This document shows, piece after piece, positions 19,184-28,333 of a stretch of 64,000 nucleotides of DNA (positions are counted from its first letter, which is position 1; each line of letters begins with the position of its first letter). Source of the stretch: Phocaeicola paurosaccharolyticus JCM 15092 (GTDB lineage Bacteria > Bacteroidota > Bacteroidia > Bacteroidales > Bacteroidaceae). The stretch lies in the NCBI RefSeq assembly GCF_000613805.1, contig NZ_BAJR01000002.1, positions 1 through 64,000 of the forward strand, in the 5' to 3' direction. A program made the position numbers and the translations under genes. The notes beneath the pieces were generated by a model, which was not told the DNA's origin, did not search any database, and saw nothing but the letters and a program-made list of their open reading frames with translations.

Positions 19184-20438
19184 GTTTTCCTGTTACATTA
19201 TTGTAAACTTCAATATATTTTCTAGCTATAGTGTTCATTGAGTATGAAGATACAGCCTTTCTATATGCGATTTCACTAAGATTTTTGTAGTTCTCTTTTT
19301 TAAGAGTCCACTCTATTCCGTTTGCAAAATCTTCTGAAGATTTATATTGAGCCACATATCCGTTATGAAGATGGTCAATCATTTCAGGTATTCCTCCTGT
19401 ATTGAATCCTACACATGGTATTCCACAAGCCATTGCTTCAACAATAGTATTAGGAAGATTGTCCTGGAGCGATGGAGTGACATATAGATCTACAGCATTG
19501 TAAACATCTACAAGTTTCTTCTCACTATTTATATATTCAAGAGAGTAGATAGGGAAAGGAAAAAGAGATGAGTAGCTGTCAGCTTCCTTGCCAAACACTA
19601 CAATACCAAGTTCATTACATAATTCAGGATTTTTCTCTTTCAATATTTTGCATGCTTCTACAAGGTAGTCCATACCTTTGCGCTTATCTGTTATCTTCAA
19701 TGAACCAAAGAGAAGAAGCTTTTTATCAAGAGGGAGTCTGAATTTATCTCTTGCCTCTTTTTTATCCCTTGGTTTGAAGAGATTGGTATTTATTGCATTA
19801 CAGATGGATGTAATTTTCTGTCCTTTAAGAAGTGTACTCTCTTTAGCTTTGTTTTCAAGCCACTTACTACAAGCTACGAAATAGATTCTAGCATTATTGA
19901 GAAGTTTCTCTTTTTTATTGTAAGTACGATATGAGAGATCCTTTGCACTGCCTTTAAAGAGTAATGGGCAACTATTACAATGAGTTTTATAAAGATCACA
20001 ATCTCCTGAATAGTGGCATATTCCTGTAAAAGGCCACATATCATGCATTGTCCATACAATTGGTTTTCCTGCTTCAGCTATTTTCTTTATGTCATTAAGC
20101 GATAACATTCCTTGATTTATCCAGTGAAGATGAACAACATCTGCTTGGATGAACTCAGGAAGTGATGTTATATCTGTACCGGTATTGGCAATATCTACGG
20201 CAAACAGATCATTTTTCTTGAAACTGTTTGCCCCCCATATTACTACTCTTTCCCAAATGAACTGCCATACTTTCCACCATGATTTCTTCAACTCAACTAC
20301 ACTCAAACTATCGGTTTGTCTGTCGCGTACCAGCATCATTGCTTTTATTCCATTATCTTTAAGGGCTTCCATAAGTCTGTTAGCTGCAATGGCTGCACCA
20401 CCAATTCGTTCGGATGTGTTGATAATAAGTACTCTCAT
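19176..20438 (-). CDS. Glycosyltransferase family 4
   Basis: GT-B retaining transferase. The N-terminal donor/acceptor cleft motif ERIGGAAIAANRLMEA is near residue 10. A cysteine-bearing insert (GICHYSGDCDLYKTHC) near residue 140 is common in WcaC-like enzymes. The C-terminal nucleotide-sugar motif EAMACGIPCVGFNTGGIPE is near residue 335. 420 residues. It is first of a two-gene unit with the GT2 gene at 18425. The -7-like TACCTTTG at 20476-20483 supports a promoter separate from the upstream glycan genes. Confidence 0.9.
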   Translation of the reverse strand: MRVLIINTSERIGGAAIAANRLMEALKDNGIKAMMLVRDRQTDSLSVVELKKSWWKVWQFIWERVVIWGANSFKKNDLFAVDIANTGTDITSLPEFIQADVVHLHWINQGMLSLNDIKKIAEAGKPIVWTMHDMWPFTGICHYSGDCDLYKTHCNSCPLLFKGSAKDLSYRTYNKKEKLLNNARIYFVACSKWLENKAKESTLLKGQKITSICNAINTNLFKPRDKKEARDKFRLPLDKKLLLFGSLKITDKRKGMDYLVEACKILKEKNPELCNELGIVVFGKEADSYSSLFPFPIYSLEYINSEKKLVDVYNAVDLYVTPSLQDNLPNTIVEAMACGIPCVGFNTGGIPEMIDHLHNGYVAQYKSSEDFANGIEWTLKKENYKNLSEIAYRKAVSSYSMNTIARKYIEVYNNVTGKHA

Positions 20439-20475
20439 AATGATATAAGTTTATACAAAGTTAAATCTTTTCAGG

Positions 20476-20483
20476 CAAAGGTA
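20476..20483 (-). promoter_or_regulatory. -7 element upstream of the GT4-GT2 pair
   Basis: TACCTTTG on the minus strand, 38 bases upstream of the GT4 start; fits TAnnTTTG. Confidence 0.45.
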
Positions 20484-20546
20484 ATTTATATCTTTAACCC
20501 TTTATTTATTATAAACTGGTTTCTTTTCTGAAAAATATTGCCTCGT

Positions 20547-21614
20547 CTAGCTCTTTTTTGCTATCTCCAGAAGAGACTCAGCTATTTCATGAGCGAAAAT
20601 TTTAAGGTTGAATCTCTCTTCTGCAAGTTTCCTAGCTCTTTTCCCCATCTCTCTTGCCTCTTCAGGGTGAGATTTTATATAGTTTATAGCTTTTTTCCAA
20701 CCGCTTACATCACCATACTCCACGGTAATACCTATTCCTTCTTTGTCAATATCTATCTGGAAATTGGGATTTCTGGAACAAATAAACGGCATTCCAAGTG
20801 CAAAAGCTTCAACAAGAGTAGTAAGTCCTACTGTATATGGGAATTCAAGGCAGCATATAACAATACATTCCTTTGATGCTACTTTTCTAGCTAGTTCAAG
20901 AGGGATAACTCCATCAGTATATGTTACAGATATATTTCCCCCAGGATTAGACGATGAAATTCTCTCTTCATAGTTTATGCTGCCACACTCTTTAGATATA
21001 TAGATATCAAGATTATTATCTGACTGATTAAAAGCATTAACCAATGTGACAACATCTCTGTTTTCCTTACCAGTTGAGATAAATCCATCTCTATGGCTCT
21101 CAGGAATTGATGCTGCTATATGATCGTAGAACTCTATGTCTGGTCCCCAATGTACAAGCTTTAGTTTGGAAGGGTTGACTTTCTCAGATTTCATGGAATC
21201 CTCTATCAACTTATCGCTGAATAGAAACATCCGGTCTATACCTTTATAGAAGAGGCGGGATATTGCCTCTTTTATCTTATTTGAGTTTTTTGTTATTGCA
21301 GTGTGATGCCAAATAACTATAGGTTTTCTGAAAAGACCGATTGCTCGTAGAAATATAATTAATTCAATACCACGAAAAGATGTTCCATACAGCACATTGA
21401 ACTTTCTATAGTTGCGCAGAATCTCTTTTGTGGCATACATCATCAGTTGCAATCTCTTTGGGAAGAACTTATAGTTGTGCATTACACATTCTATTCCATC
21501 TTTCTCAAATAGAGGCATCCCATAAAGAAGATGACCAGGGAATTTATACTCTTTCCACTCCTGATAACTCTGCTCGGTAACTCTAGTATGATAAAAATAT
21601 ATTCTTGTTGGCAT
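20547..21614 (-). CDS. Glycosyltransferase, GT-B fold (GT4-like)
   Basis: 355 residues. The N-terminal half is divergent (MPTRIYFYHTRVTEQSYQEW). The C-terminal Rossmann half has TTLVEAFALGMPFICSRNPN near residue 270 and a typical final ARKLAEERFN helix. It is preceded by the frameshifted GT gene with a one-base TAATG overlap, so it closes the minus-strand unit starting at 24803. Substrate unknown. Assignment to the GT-B clan is good; the exact family is less certain. Confidence 0.8.
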   Translation of the reverse strand: MPTRIYFYHTRVTEQSYQEWKEYKFPGHLLYGMPLFEKDGIECVMHNYKFFPKRLQLMMYATKEILRNYRKFNVLYGTSFRGIELIIFLRAIGLFRKPIVIWHHTAITKNSNKIKEAISRLFYKGIDRMFLFSDKLIEDSMKSEKVNPSKLKLVHWGPDIEFYDHIAASIPESHRDGFISTGKENRDVVTLVNAFNQSDNNLDIYISKECGSINYEERISSSNPGGNISVTYTDGVIPLELARKVASKECIVICCLEFPYTVGLTTLVEAFALGMPFICSRNPNFQIDIDKEGIGITVEYGDVSGWKKAINYIKSHPEEAREMGKRARKLAEERFNLKIFAHEIAESLLEIAKKS

Positions 21615-22635
21615 TATTTATGCTGATTCATTTTTAACCATTTCTTTATCCTGTTCATAATAGCACTCTTGATGGTACCAAAGTTACCATACCTCAAATT
21701 CAGGAAGAGCTCTTCAAAGGATCGTCCTATTTTAATCCACGGATGTCCCCAGCACATAATTCTATATACGGAATTCTTGTACTCAACATTCTCTATCACA
21801 TAGCGTGGATGTTTTATTGGGAACTCCATTTCATATCTTTTCATTGTAAAGATACGCCTGTAACCTTTTGGGAGAGTATTCAGTGAGCCACCGAAATGTG
21901 TTGAGTCAGCTGTAGCACCTAGATTATTTATCATGTTGCGAGCAGGTATTATCGCTAGACCGGAGTTGAAAAGCATTGATGCATGGAAGATTGTCTCATA
22001 GAATGCCTTACCACTATTCTTATGATCCCTGCACATCTTTATAAAATCTTTTCTGTACCTTCTCTCCTTTATCAGCTTCTCAAGCTGCATCATATTTACC
22101 TTATCTTCAAGGAATGTGTAGTATTCATCCCATTGGTCAACTACTCTCTTCCAACTTGCCATCCCCATATAGAAAATGTTGAGGCAAAGAAGTAATCATA
22201 AGGAATATCTTTTGTGACCTCTTCGTTATTGAATCCGGCGATCATTGTTATTCGATTGTCATTCTCGTATCTGTCGAGCATCTCTTTACAGAATGTGAAG
22301 AAAGAGATTGATGGCACATCATCATCTTCAAGAACAATACATTTATCGACGTTCGAGAAGGCCCATTTCTGTGAGATGAATTCAGATGGATCGCATCCGA
22401 AGTTCTTCTCCTGATATAGAGTATGTACATCGCATTCCCAGTCTATGTCTTCTATAATCTTTCTGCAATCCTCTATTCCGGGTATATCCTTTTCACCTCT
22501 TGGTCCGTCCTGATATAGGAATAGTTTTGAGGGCCTGGCTATTTTTACCTGCTCAAACACCTGAGATAGTTGTTTGGGACGGTTAAAAAATAGTATGAGT
22601 ACTGCTACATCGACTAGTGCCGGTTTCATAATCAT
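21614..22635 (-). pseudogene. Glycosyltransferase (GT2/GNT-I-like), frameshifted
   Basis: The first part (from 22635) has VAVLILFFNRPKQLSQVFEQ and a DxD motif VLEDDDVPS near residue 105. It then stops soon after FSIWGW. The second part continues ASWKRVVDQWDEYY in another frame to 21614. Restoring one G to the GG at about 22159 gives SIWGWASWKRVVDQW and one protein of 340 residues, the length of this GT-A family (often labelled HlpA-like). Start overlaps the LicD stop (ATGA). Either a base-call error or a recent loss. Confidence 0.8.
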
Positions 22636-23439
22636 TTAATTAGTTCTGGGTTAATATATATAGCATGGATTTTCTGTTTTTCTTTTGGAGGAATATCCAT
22701 GTAGTTGCGATAAAGATCTTTCAGGTAAGCATCAGGGTTATGAGGTGCTTTGAACATTTTTCCCTCAAATCCAATCTCAGATATAGGATATACAGATCCT
22801 TACGGTGCATTATGCCATATCCATTATTTATTAGTATGTTAGAAAGGTATGTATCCTTTTTATATATCATGCATAGCACTCCCCATATTGCTTTTAAAGC
22901 CCAATATTTCGCACCGAAGTAGAAAAACTCTGCAAATGAACGCATCGAGTAATAGTGTTGTGAATTGAGTATAGAGTAGCTTTTTGATATTTCCTTTGTT
23001 ATCTTCTTTACCCATGTTTTAGGAACACTTGGGTAGTCAATGAATGGGAATATATCAACAAATAGACCTTTCTGGTAGTCTGCGCTGAAATTATCACCCA
23101 TCTCAATATACATAGAGTTCAAGTCACGTATCTTGATAATTGGCTCTTTGCTTGACGGATCACTCTGAGGAGTCTGTAGGAAAAGTCCTTCAGGCAGTTC
23201 AGACTGAGCTATCTCCATGAATTTTTTCAGATCCTCAAGTGGCATGCCTAAGTCGATATCATCATCCATGGGATAAAACCTCCGTGGCGAACAGCACCAA
23301 GGATAGAACCTCCATCGAGCCAATAAGTCAGATTATGCTTCTCGCATATTCTGTCTATCTCTTCAAGTATTGAGAGTTGCTTAAGCTGGCAGGCTCTAAG
23401 ATTTTTTGCTACATATTGTGATAAGTGCTCGTTTTTCAT
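22632..23439 (-). pseudogene. LicD-family phospho-sugar transferase, two frameshifts
   Basis: The LicD/FKRP nucleotidyltransferase-fold signature is split: YWLDGGSILGAVRHGG and FIPW, then after one missing G (about 23266) DDDIDLGMPLEDL. The C-terminus is broken again near 22798, where another missing G would give HRKGSVYPISEI and continue GFEGKMFKAPHNPDAYLKD to a TGA at 22632. With both bases added the gene has 269 residues. LicD proteins move phosphocholine or, in the FKRP branch, ribitol phosphate onto glycans. ATGA overlap with the CDP-alditol gene upstream suggests they share a pathway. Confidence 0.85.
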
Positions 23440-24803
23440 TCATTATCTCTTTTTACGTCTATAACTTGTCCTGTAAATTCTGAGGTAAGTGACTGTACAG
23501 TTATTGTAGCCACCTTATCGGCAGAGAGAAGTGAGTCGTCAGGCTCAATACCAAAGTTCTTCACACGCATAGGTGTCTTTGTTCTCTCTGGGTTAATGCA
23601 GTTCACTGCAATACTAAATGGTTCCCACTCCTGTGCTATAGCTTGAACGAAGTTTACTATAGCAGCTTTTGTTGATGAATAGATGCTATAGAACGCACGC
23701 CCACGAGTATATGAACTTGATGTGAAGAATATAAGTTTACCTTTACTCTCCTTCAGATATTGGAATGAACTCATTGCTACATTCACCGTACCGAGGTAAT
23801 TTGTGTTTATTGCATTCTGGATAGTCTGATAGTCAGAGCTCATAAGTGGCTCTTTGTTGAGCAGACCTGCGGTAGTTATAACATAGTCTATTCTGTGACT
23901 CTTGTCGAATACACTTTTTAGTGCTCTCTCAACATCATCTTTGTTGCCTACATCTACTTTGTTCATGCTTCTGGAGAAGCAGTATACTTCTACCTTTTTC
24001 TCTTTAAGCAATTCTGCAATGTTCTCACCAATGCCATAGCTGCCACCGAAGATAACTGCCACTTTCCCATTTAGCATTTCTTCGTCGATAGGTATGTCAT
24101 TAAGTTCACTCTTGCGTAGTTGGAAGAACTTGTCAAGCAGGTATGTATCCTCTTTGTATGTAAGCTTCATATTGCTCTCTTCACCGTTAACTACAAAAAC
24201 AGGTACTTCAGGAAGGTATTTTACAACCACACCACAGTCGTCAGTTACCTTGAAGTTCTCATCTTTTAGCGCTATATCGTAAGCTTTGGCAATAGTATCA
24301 ATATGGAAAGCTTGTGGAGTCTGTCCACGTTTTAGCTTAGAGCGGTCGGGTATATTATTTATAAAGTCTCCTTTAACTTCAATAATTGTATCAGTAGCCG
24401 GCATAGCCACATCTATTGCATCGTAGTTCTTCAGAGCATCTATAACATCATTCAATATTCTCTGACTTACTAACGGGCGTACAGCATCATGGAAAATAAG
24501 ATTCACATCGCTACCTTCGTAAGCTTTTATTGCAGATAGACTGGAGTCGTATCTCTCTTTTCCTCCTTTTAGGATTTTCTTAACCTTCTTCCATCCGTTT
24601 TTAATGATTATTGATTCAAAATCGGAAATGAAGAAAGGGTTTGAGACAATGGCAATCTCGTCTATATGTGGGTTACTCTCGAATGTATCGATAGTATGTT
24701 CCACTACCATCTTGCCTGCTACTTTGAAGAATTGTTTAGGTGTAGATAGTCCCAAACGGCTGCCTACTCCTCCTGCCAGAATAATTGCTATATTTTTTCT
24801 CAT
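23436..24803 (-). CDS. Fused cytidylyltransferase / short-chain dehydrogenase (CDP-ribitol synthase-like)
   Basis: 455 residues with two domains. Residues 1-230 are an IspD/TarI-type cytidylyltransferase (ILAGGVGSRLGLSTPKQF near residue 8, HDAVRPL near residue 104). Residues 245-455 are an SDR reductase (GGSYGIGE near residue 253, catalytic YSSTK near residue 375). This order matches bifunctional enzymes that reduce ribulose-5-phosphate to ribitol-5-phosphate and activate it with CTP (Bcs1 type). The LicD-like partner downstream would transfer it. The exact alditol is inferred. It is first in a minus-strand unit with a -7-like element at 24828-24835. Confidence 0.85.
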   Translation of the reverse strand: MRKNIAIILAGGVGSRLGLSTPKQFFKVAGKMVVEHTIDTFESNPHIDEIAIVSNPFFISDFESIIIKNGWKKVKKILKGGKERYDSSLSAIKAYEGSDVNLIFHDAVRPLVSQRILNDVIDALKNYDAIDVAMPATDTIIEVKGDFINNIPDRSKLKRGQTPQAFHIDTIAKAYDIALKDENFKVTDDCGVVVKYLPEVPVFVVNGEESNMKLTYKEDTYLLDKFFQLRKSELNDIPIDEEMLNGKVAVIFGGSYGIGENIAELLKEKKVEVYCFSRSMNKVDVGNKDDVERALKSVFDKSHRIDYVITTAGLLNKEPLMSSDYQTIQNAINTNYLGTVNVAMSSFQYLKESKGKLIFFTSSSYTRGRAFYSIYSSTKAAIVNFVQAIAQEWEPFSIAVNCINPERTKTPMRVKNFGIEPDDSLLSADKVATITVQSLTSEFTGQVIDVKRDNE

Positions 24804-24827
24804 CTCTTATATATTCATGAGTATATG

Positions 24828-24835
24828 CAAAAGTA
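24828..24835 (-). promoter_or_regulatory. -7 element of the CDP-alditol/LicD unit
   Basis: TACTTTTG on the minus strand, 24 bases upstream of the start at 24803; it sits back to back with the plus-strand element at 24868. Confidence 0.45.
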
Positions 24836-24867
24836 GTAATAAATTAGTATTTTTTCTCTGCGTTGCT

Positions 24868-24875
24868 TATTTTTG
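24868..24875 (+). promoter_or_regulatory. -7 element of the fucosyltransferase-like gene
   Basis: TATTTTTG, fitting TAnnTTTG, 20 bases upstream of the ATG at 24896; it supports that start over the longer open frame. Confidence 0.45.
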
Positions 24876-24895
24876 CCATAAAATATAGAAATACG

Positions 24896-25726
24896 ATGAG
24901 TAGAATAACATTTATTCCGGTAGGAGGATTGGCAAACAGGATGAGGGCGATAGCTTCTGCTTTTGATTTGGCAATAAAAACAGAGAGCTCGCTTAATGTA
25001 GTCTGGATAAAAGATTGGGCGCTTAACTCTCCTTTTCATGAACTTTTTCAGCCGATTAACGAGGATGTTATCACTCTGAGAGACGCTTCTGTTATTAACA
25101 AACTAATGTTAGACAGACCTAGAAGGAAAAATCTCTATTTGCCACACATATACCAGAAACTTTACTTTCAATCGTCACTATATGAACGTTCTATAACTCC
25201 TTTGTGCAGAGAAGAATTTGATTTTGTGAATTGGGCAAAAGGTGATAAAGAGCTATATTTTGCATCGTATACAAACTTCATGAATTATGATTTTTCTTTC
25301 ATCAGCAGACTCTTTGTGCCTGTAGAAGATGTTGAAAAGATGATTGAGAGCTACACATCAAGATTCTCAGAGGAGACTATCGGACTTCATATACGTAGGA
25401 CAGACAACCTTGATTCAATCAAACAGAGTCCTATAGAACTGTTCTTTAATAAGATAGACAGTGAGATAGAGAATAATGATAAGGTTAATTTCTTCCTTGC
25501 TACTGACTCCGAAGAGGTAAAAGTGCAGATGAATGAACGCTATGGTGATAGGGTGTTATTCTCTGAGCAGGTAGCAGATAGAGACTCTATTGAGGGTATC
25601 AAGGGTGGTGTAGCTGAGATGTTCATTCTCTCGCGTACAAAGAAGATATATGGTTCTTTCCTGAGTTCCTACTCTGATATGGCATCTCAGATATCTGGAA
25701 TACCTCTTGAGATTCTTAAGCTATAA
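24896..25726 (+). CDS. Fucosyltransferase-like glycosyltransferase (GT11/GT23-NodZ clan)
   Basis: 276 residues from MSRITFIPVGG. VGGLANRMRAIASAFDLA near residue 10 resembles the G-G-L-A-N-R-x-R nucleotide-diphosphate site of NodZ-type enzymes. HIRRTDN near residue 163 is the arginine motif that binds GDP-fucose in the alpha-1,2/alpha-1,6 fucosyltransferase clan. YGSFLSSYSDMA near residue 255 matches the last conserved block. It is the only plus-strand gene in the glycan cluster, and its stop overlaps the convergent acyltransferase by 6 bases. Fucose as the sugar is an inference. Confidence 0.75.
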   Translation: MSRITFIPVGGLANRMRAIASAFDLAIKTESSLNVVWIKDWALNSPFHELFQPINEDVITLRDASVINKLMLDRPRRKNLYLPHIYQKLYFQSSLYERSITPLCREEFDFVNWAKGDKELYFASYTNFMNYDFSFISRLFVPVEDVEKMIESYTSRFSEETIGLHIRRTDNLDSIKQSPIELFFNKIDSEIENNDKVNFFLATDSEEVKVQMNERYGDRVLFSEQVADRDSIEGIKGGVAEMFILSRTKKIYGSFLSSYSDMASQISGIPLEILKL

Positions 25727-26731
25727 TAAGTTCTTTCCAAACTTATTCTCTGCTATAGCACATGCTCTATTTACTAGCTTATCAAAAAGAAGTCTTCTGA
25801 GAGATTCAATTGCCAAAGTAATAATGATGATAATTGCAGTTCCAGCTAACAGATAGATTATGAAGATATCTTGTTCGGAATTGCTGCGGAAATATGGTGA
25901 GAATATTCTTAGGCAGATATCCTGAAGCATATATATTGGGAAGACGAATCCTGCCATATAGTTTATTATAGAGGACTCGAACTTGTAATTCAGAAATTTA
26001 TAGAATATTGTTACTGCTGCTATAATGATGAAAAAAGAGTTGTCGCGGGCTAACGGCAACATCGCTCCTCCCTTTGCCCAAGATAACAGGTAATTTATAA
26101 GAAAGATTATAGCTAGGGATGTTGTGAGGATGAAGGTGCTTCGTTTAACTATAATCTCTGGGAAGCCATAAACCTTAATATACTGACCTATAAGATAAGC
26201 AAGTAGGAAATTAATAACTCCTTTTCCACCATCCTGCATAATCTCAAACTTCAATATAGTTGGTGAGATGACAAACAATATAAACATCAATATAAGTAAC
26301 TTGGTATAATCTCTTCTTGACAATGAAGTAATGATTCGGTTTAGGAAAGGTGCGAAACAGAAGAGGACCATATAACATGTCATAAACCAATATTTTCTGG
26401 ATAGAATAGGAAAGATAGCTTTTTCAATTCCCTGCAGGGTTATGCCATCGCCTAAATAGAATACGCCAATAAAATAGGATAGGATTGAGTAAAACCAAAT
26501 TACAGCCATCATCTTTAGAAACTTGCTTATAGTAGGATGAATGCCGAAATATCCGGAAATAAGAATGAACATTGTAACGCCTGTGTTACCTATAGTGTTT
26601 ATTATAAAGAGCAGGTTATAATTTATCATGTTATCTGTATGATAAGCATTTCCCATTATATGCATCATTATAATCATTAATATGGATATAATCCTTAATG
26701 ACTCAATACTTGATAGGCGTTTAATACTCAT
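25721..26731 (-). CDS. Acyltransferase 3 family membrane O-acyltransferase
   Basis: 336 residues with about ten hydrophobic helices. The N-terminal SIESLRIISILMIIMMH carries the conserved Arg and His of the family, and PILSRKYWFMTCYMVLF is near residue 105. These proteins O-acetylate or succinylate surface sugars. It follows the flippase gene with an ATGA overlap, so its target is probably the same glycan. Confidence 0.88.
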   Translation of the reverse strand: MSIKRLSSIESLRIISILMIIMMHIMGNAYHTDNMINYNLLFIINTIGNTGVTMFILISGYFGIHPTISKFLKMMAVIWFYSILSYFIGVFYLGDGITLQGIEKAIFPILSRKYWFMTCYMVLFCFAPFLNRIITSLSRRDYTKLLILMFILFVISPTILKFEIMQDGGKGVINFLLAYLIGQYIKVYGFPEIIVKRSTFILTTSLAIIFLINYLLSWAKGGAMLPLARDNSFFIIIAAVTIFYKFLNYKFESSIINYMAGFVFPIYMLQDICLRIFSPYFRSNSEQDIFIIYLLAGTAIIIIITLAIESLRRLLFDKLVNRACAIAENKFGKNLL

Positions 26732-28167
26732 TTTCTTTTAAATATATAGTTGATGCTCTCTCTGAATGTTACCGAGCGGCTTATCCACATAATGAATATA
26801 TATAGAATTGCAGCGATAATAATCTTACTTGCAATAAGCAGATACATGTTACTAATAGACTCTGTTACAAAATATGTAACCACCATTGTAAATATAGCTG
26901 CTGCAGCGAAGAATGATATATCCTTTAAGGCCATAAAAAATGAAATCCTTATCTCTTTCCACACGAAATAGTGCCATATTAACAGCCACAACATATTTAT
27001 GGTTACATAGATGGACAACATTACGTTGATACCATAGCTATGCAAGCAGGTCATCATGATAATCTGTAATAATCCAAGCGCTATTGTATTCCACATATAT
27101 ATATTCGATTTCCCTTTACTTATGATCAAGTTTGAGTATAGATTTGTAATAGGAATGAATGATGCACCTATGCATAGAATCTGAAGTATTGTAACACTTG
27201 GCAACCATTTTGCTTTTATGGTGATGACTATCAGTTCCGGAGCAATGAGTGAAAGCCCTAACATAGCAGGGAAGGCTACAAAAGCAGTGAAGCGGAGCAT
27301 CTTGCGGAAAACGCGCAGCTGTCTCTCACTGTCATCACTCACACTCAATAACACAGGTTGCGCCACACTGTTTACCATACCCGATACAAGTGAGTGACCC
27401 ATGTAGTTCCACTTGTTCGCCTGAGTGAAATATCCTACAGTCTTTTCAGTAAAGAACTTACCAAGTATAACGGTAAGTATGTTATTGTTAATATGGTTGA
27501 ATATGTTAGTTACCAAAAGCTTACTGCTGAATGAAATCATTCCTTTCAGAGGTGAAAAATCGAATGATAGGGTAGGTCTCCATTTAGAAAAATACCAATA
27601 GCATATGTCTATTGTTGCAACATACACTATGCTTTGTGTTGCTATTCCCCAATAGGCAAATCCATTGTATGCCATAAAGACACCTATACATCCGGAGATG
27701 ATAAGTGCTATTATCAGCGAGATAGATTTCTGCTTAACCATAAGGTTGCGGAATAGATAAGCATTCTGCGCTATACCAAGGCTGGCAATAAAGAAACCGA
27801 GGAATGAATATCTTGCCAATGCGGTAAGCTCAGGCTTTTCATAGAAATCTGCTATTAATGGTGCACAAAAGAACAGAATTATATAAAGAAATGCACTTAG
27901 GAAGGTGCTGAACCAGAAGACAGCGTTGTAGTCCTTATGTGTTATTGCTCGTTTGTTGGCAAGGGCAGCAGTGAAGCCGCTCTCTTGTAAAGATCCGGCA
28001 ATAAGTGAGAATATGGAGAGCATGCCTACCATACCATAATCCTCTGAATTAAGAATTCGTGCGAGGAATATTCCAAAGAAGAGATTTAGCAGTTGTTGTA
28101 CTCCGTTGCTGAGTCCACCCCACAACAGACCTTTTGCTGTTTTGTCTTTTAAATTTTCCTCTGCCAT
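26728..28167 (-). CDS. Lipid-linked oligosaccharide flippase, MOP/Wzx type
   Basis: 479 residues, about 12-14 membrane segments. The N-terminal TAKGLLWGGLSNGVQQLLNL and SEDYGMVGMLSIFSLI are typical of the polysaccharide export branch of the MOP superfamily. It would move undecaprenyl-PP-linked glycan across the inner membrane. It is first of a two-gene unit with the acyltransferase. No Wzy polymerase or initiating sugar-phosphate transferase is in the window, so the product may be a short oligosaccharide, or those genes lie elsewhere. Confidence 0.9.
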   Translation of the reverse strand: MAEENLKDKTAKGLLWGGLSNGVQQLLNLFFGIFLARILNSEDYGMVGMLSIFSLIAGSLQESGFTAALANKRAITHKDYNAVFWFSTFLSAFLYIILFFCAPLIADFYEKPELTALARYSFLGFFIASLGIAQNAYLFRNLMVKQKSISLIIALIISGCIGVFMAYNGFAYWGIATQSIVYVATIDICYWYFSKWRPTLSFDFSPLKGMISFSSKLLVTNIFNHINNNILTVILGKFFTEKTVGYFTQANKWNYMGHSLVSGMVNSVAQPVLLSVSDDSERQLRVFRKMLRFTAFVAFPAMLGLSLIAPELIVITIKAKWLPSVTILQILCIGASFIPITNLYSNLIISKGKSNIYMWNTIALGLLQIIMMTCLHSYGINVMLSIYVTINMLWLLIWHYFVWKEIRISFFMALKDISFFAAAAIFTMVVTYFVTESISNMYLLIASKIIIAAILYIFIMWISRSVTFRESINYIFKRK

Positions 28168-28200
28168 ATATTAGTTCATTCTATGATATGTAAACAGTGA

Positions 28201-28208
28201 CAAATTTA
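28201..28208 (-). promoter_or_regulatory. -7 element of the flippase unit
   Basis: TAAATTTG on the minus strand, 33 bases upstream of the flippase start; fits TAnnTTTG. Confidence 0.45.
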
Positions 28209-28270
28209 ATCTTATATGGATGATAAATAAAATAAAACGATTGTTTATTTATTGTGAAGCATCTTTGTGA

Positions 28271-28310
28271 TAAAAAATATGGTGACGCTTCTTACGGAGC
28301 ATCACCATCT
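28271..28310 (-). terminator. Terminator of metG
   Basis: ATGGTGATGC pairs with GCGTCACCAT (one mismatch) and ATTTTTTAT follows on the minus strand, 25 bases beyond the metG stop. Confidence 0.7.
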
Positions 28311-28333
28311 TTATGTATTAAATTGATATTTGC

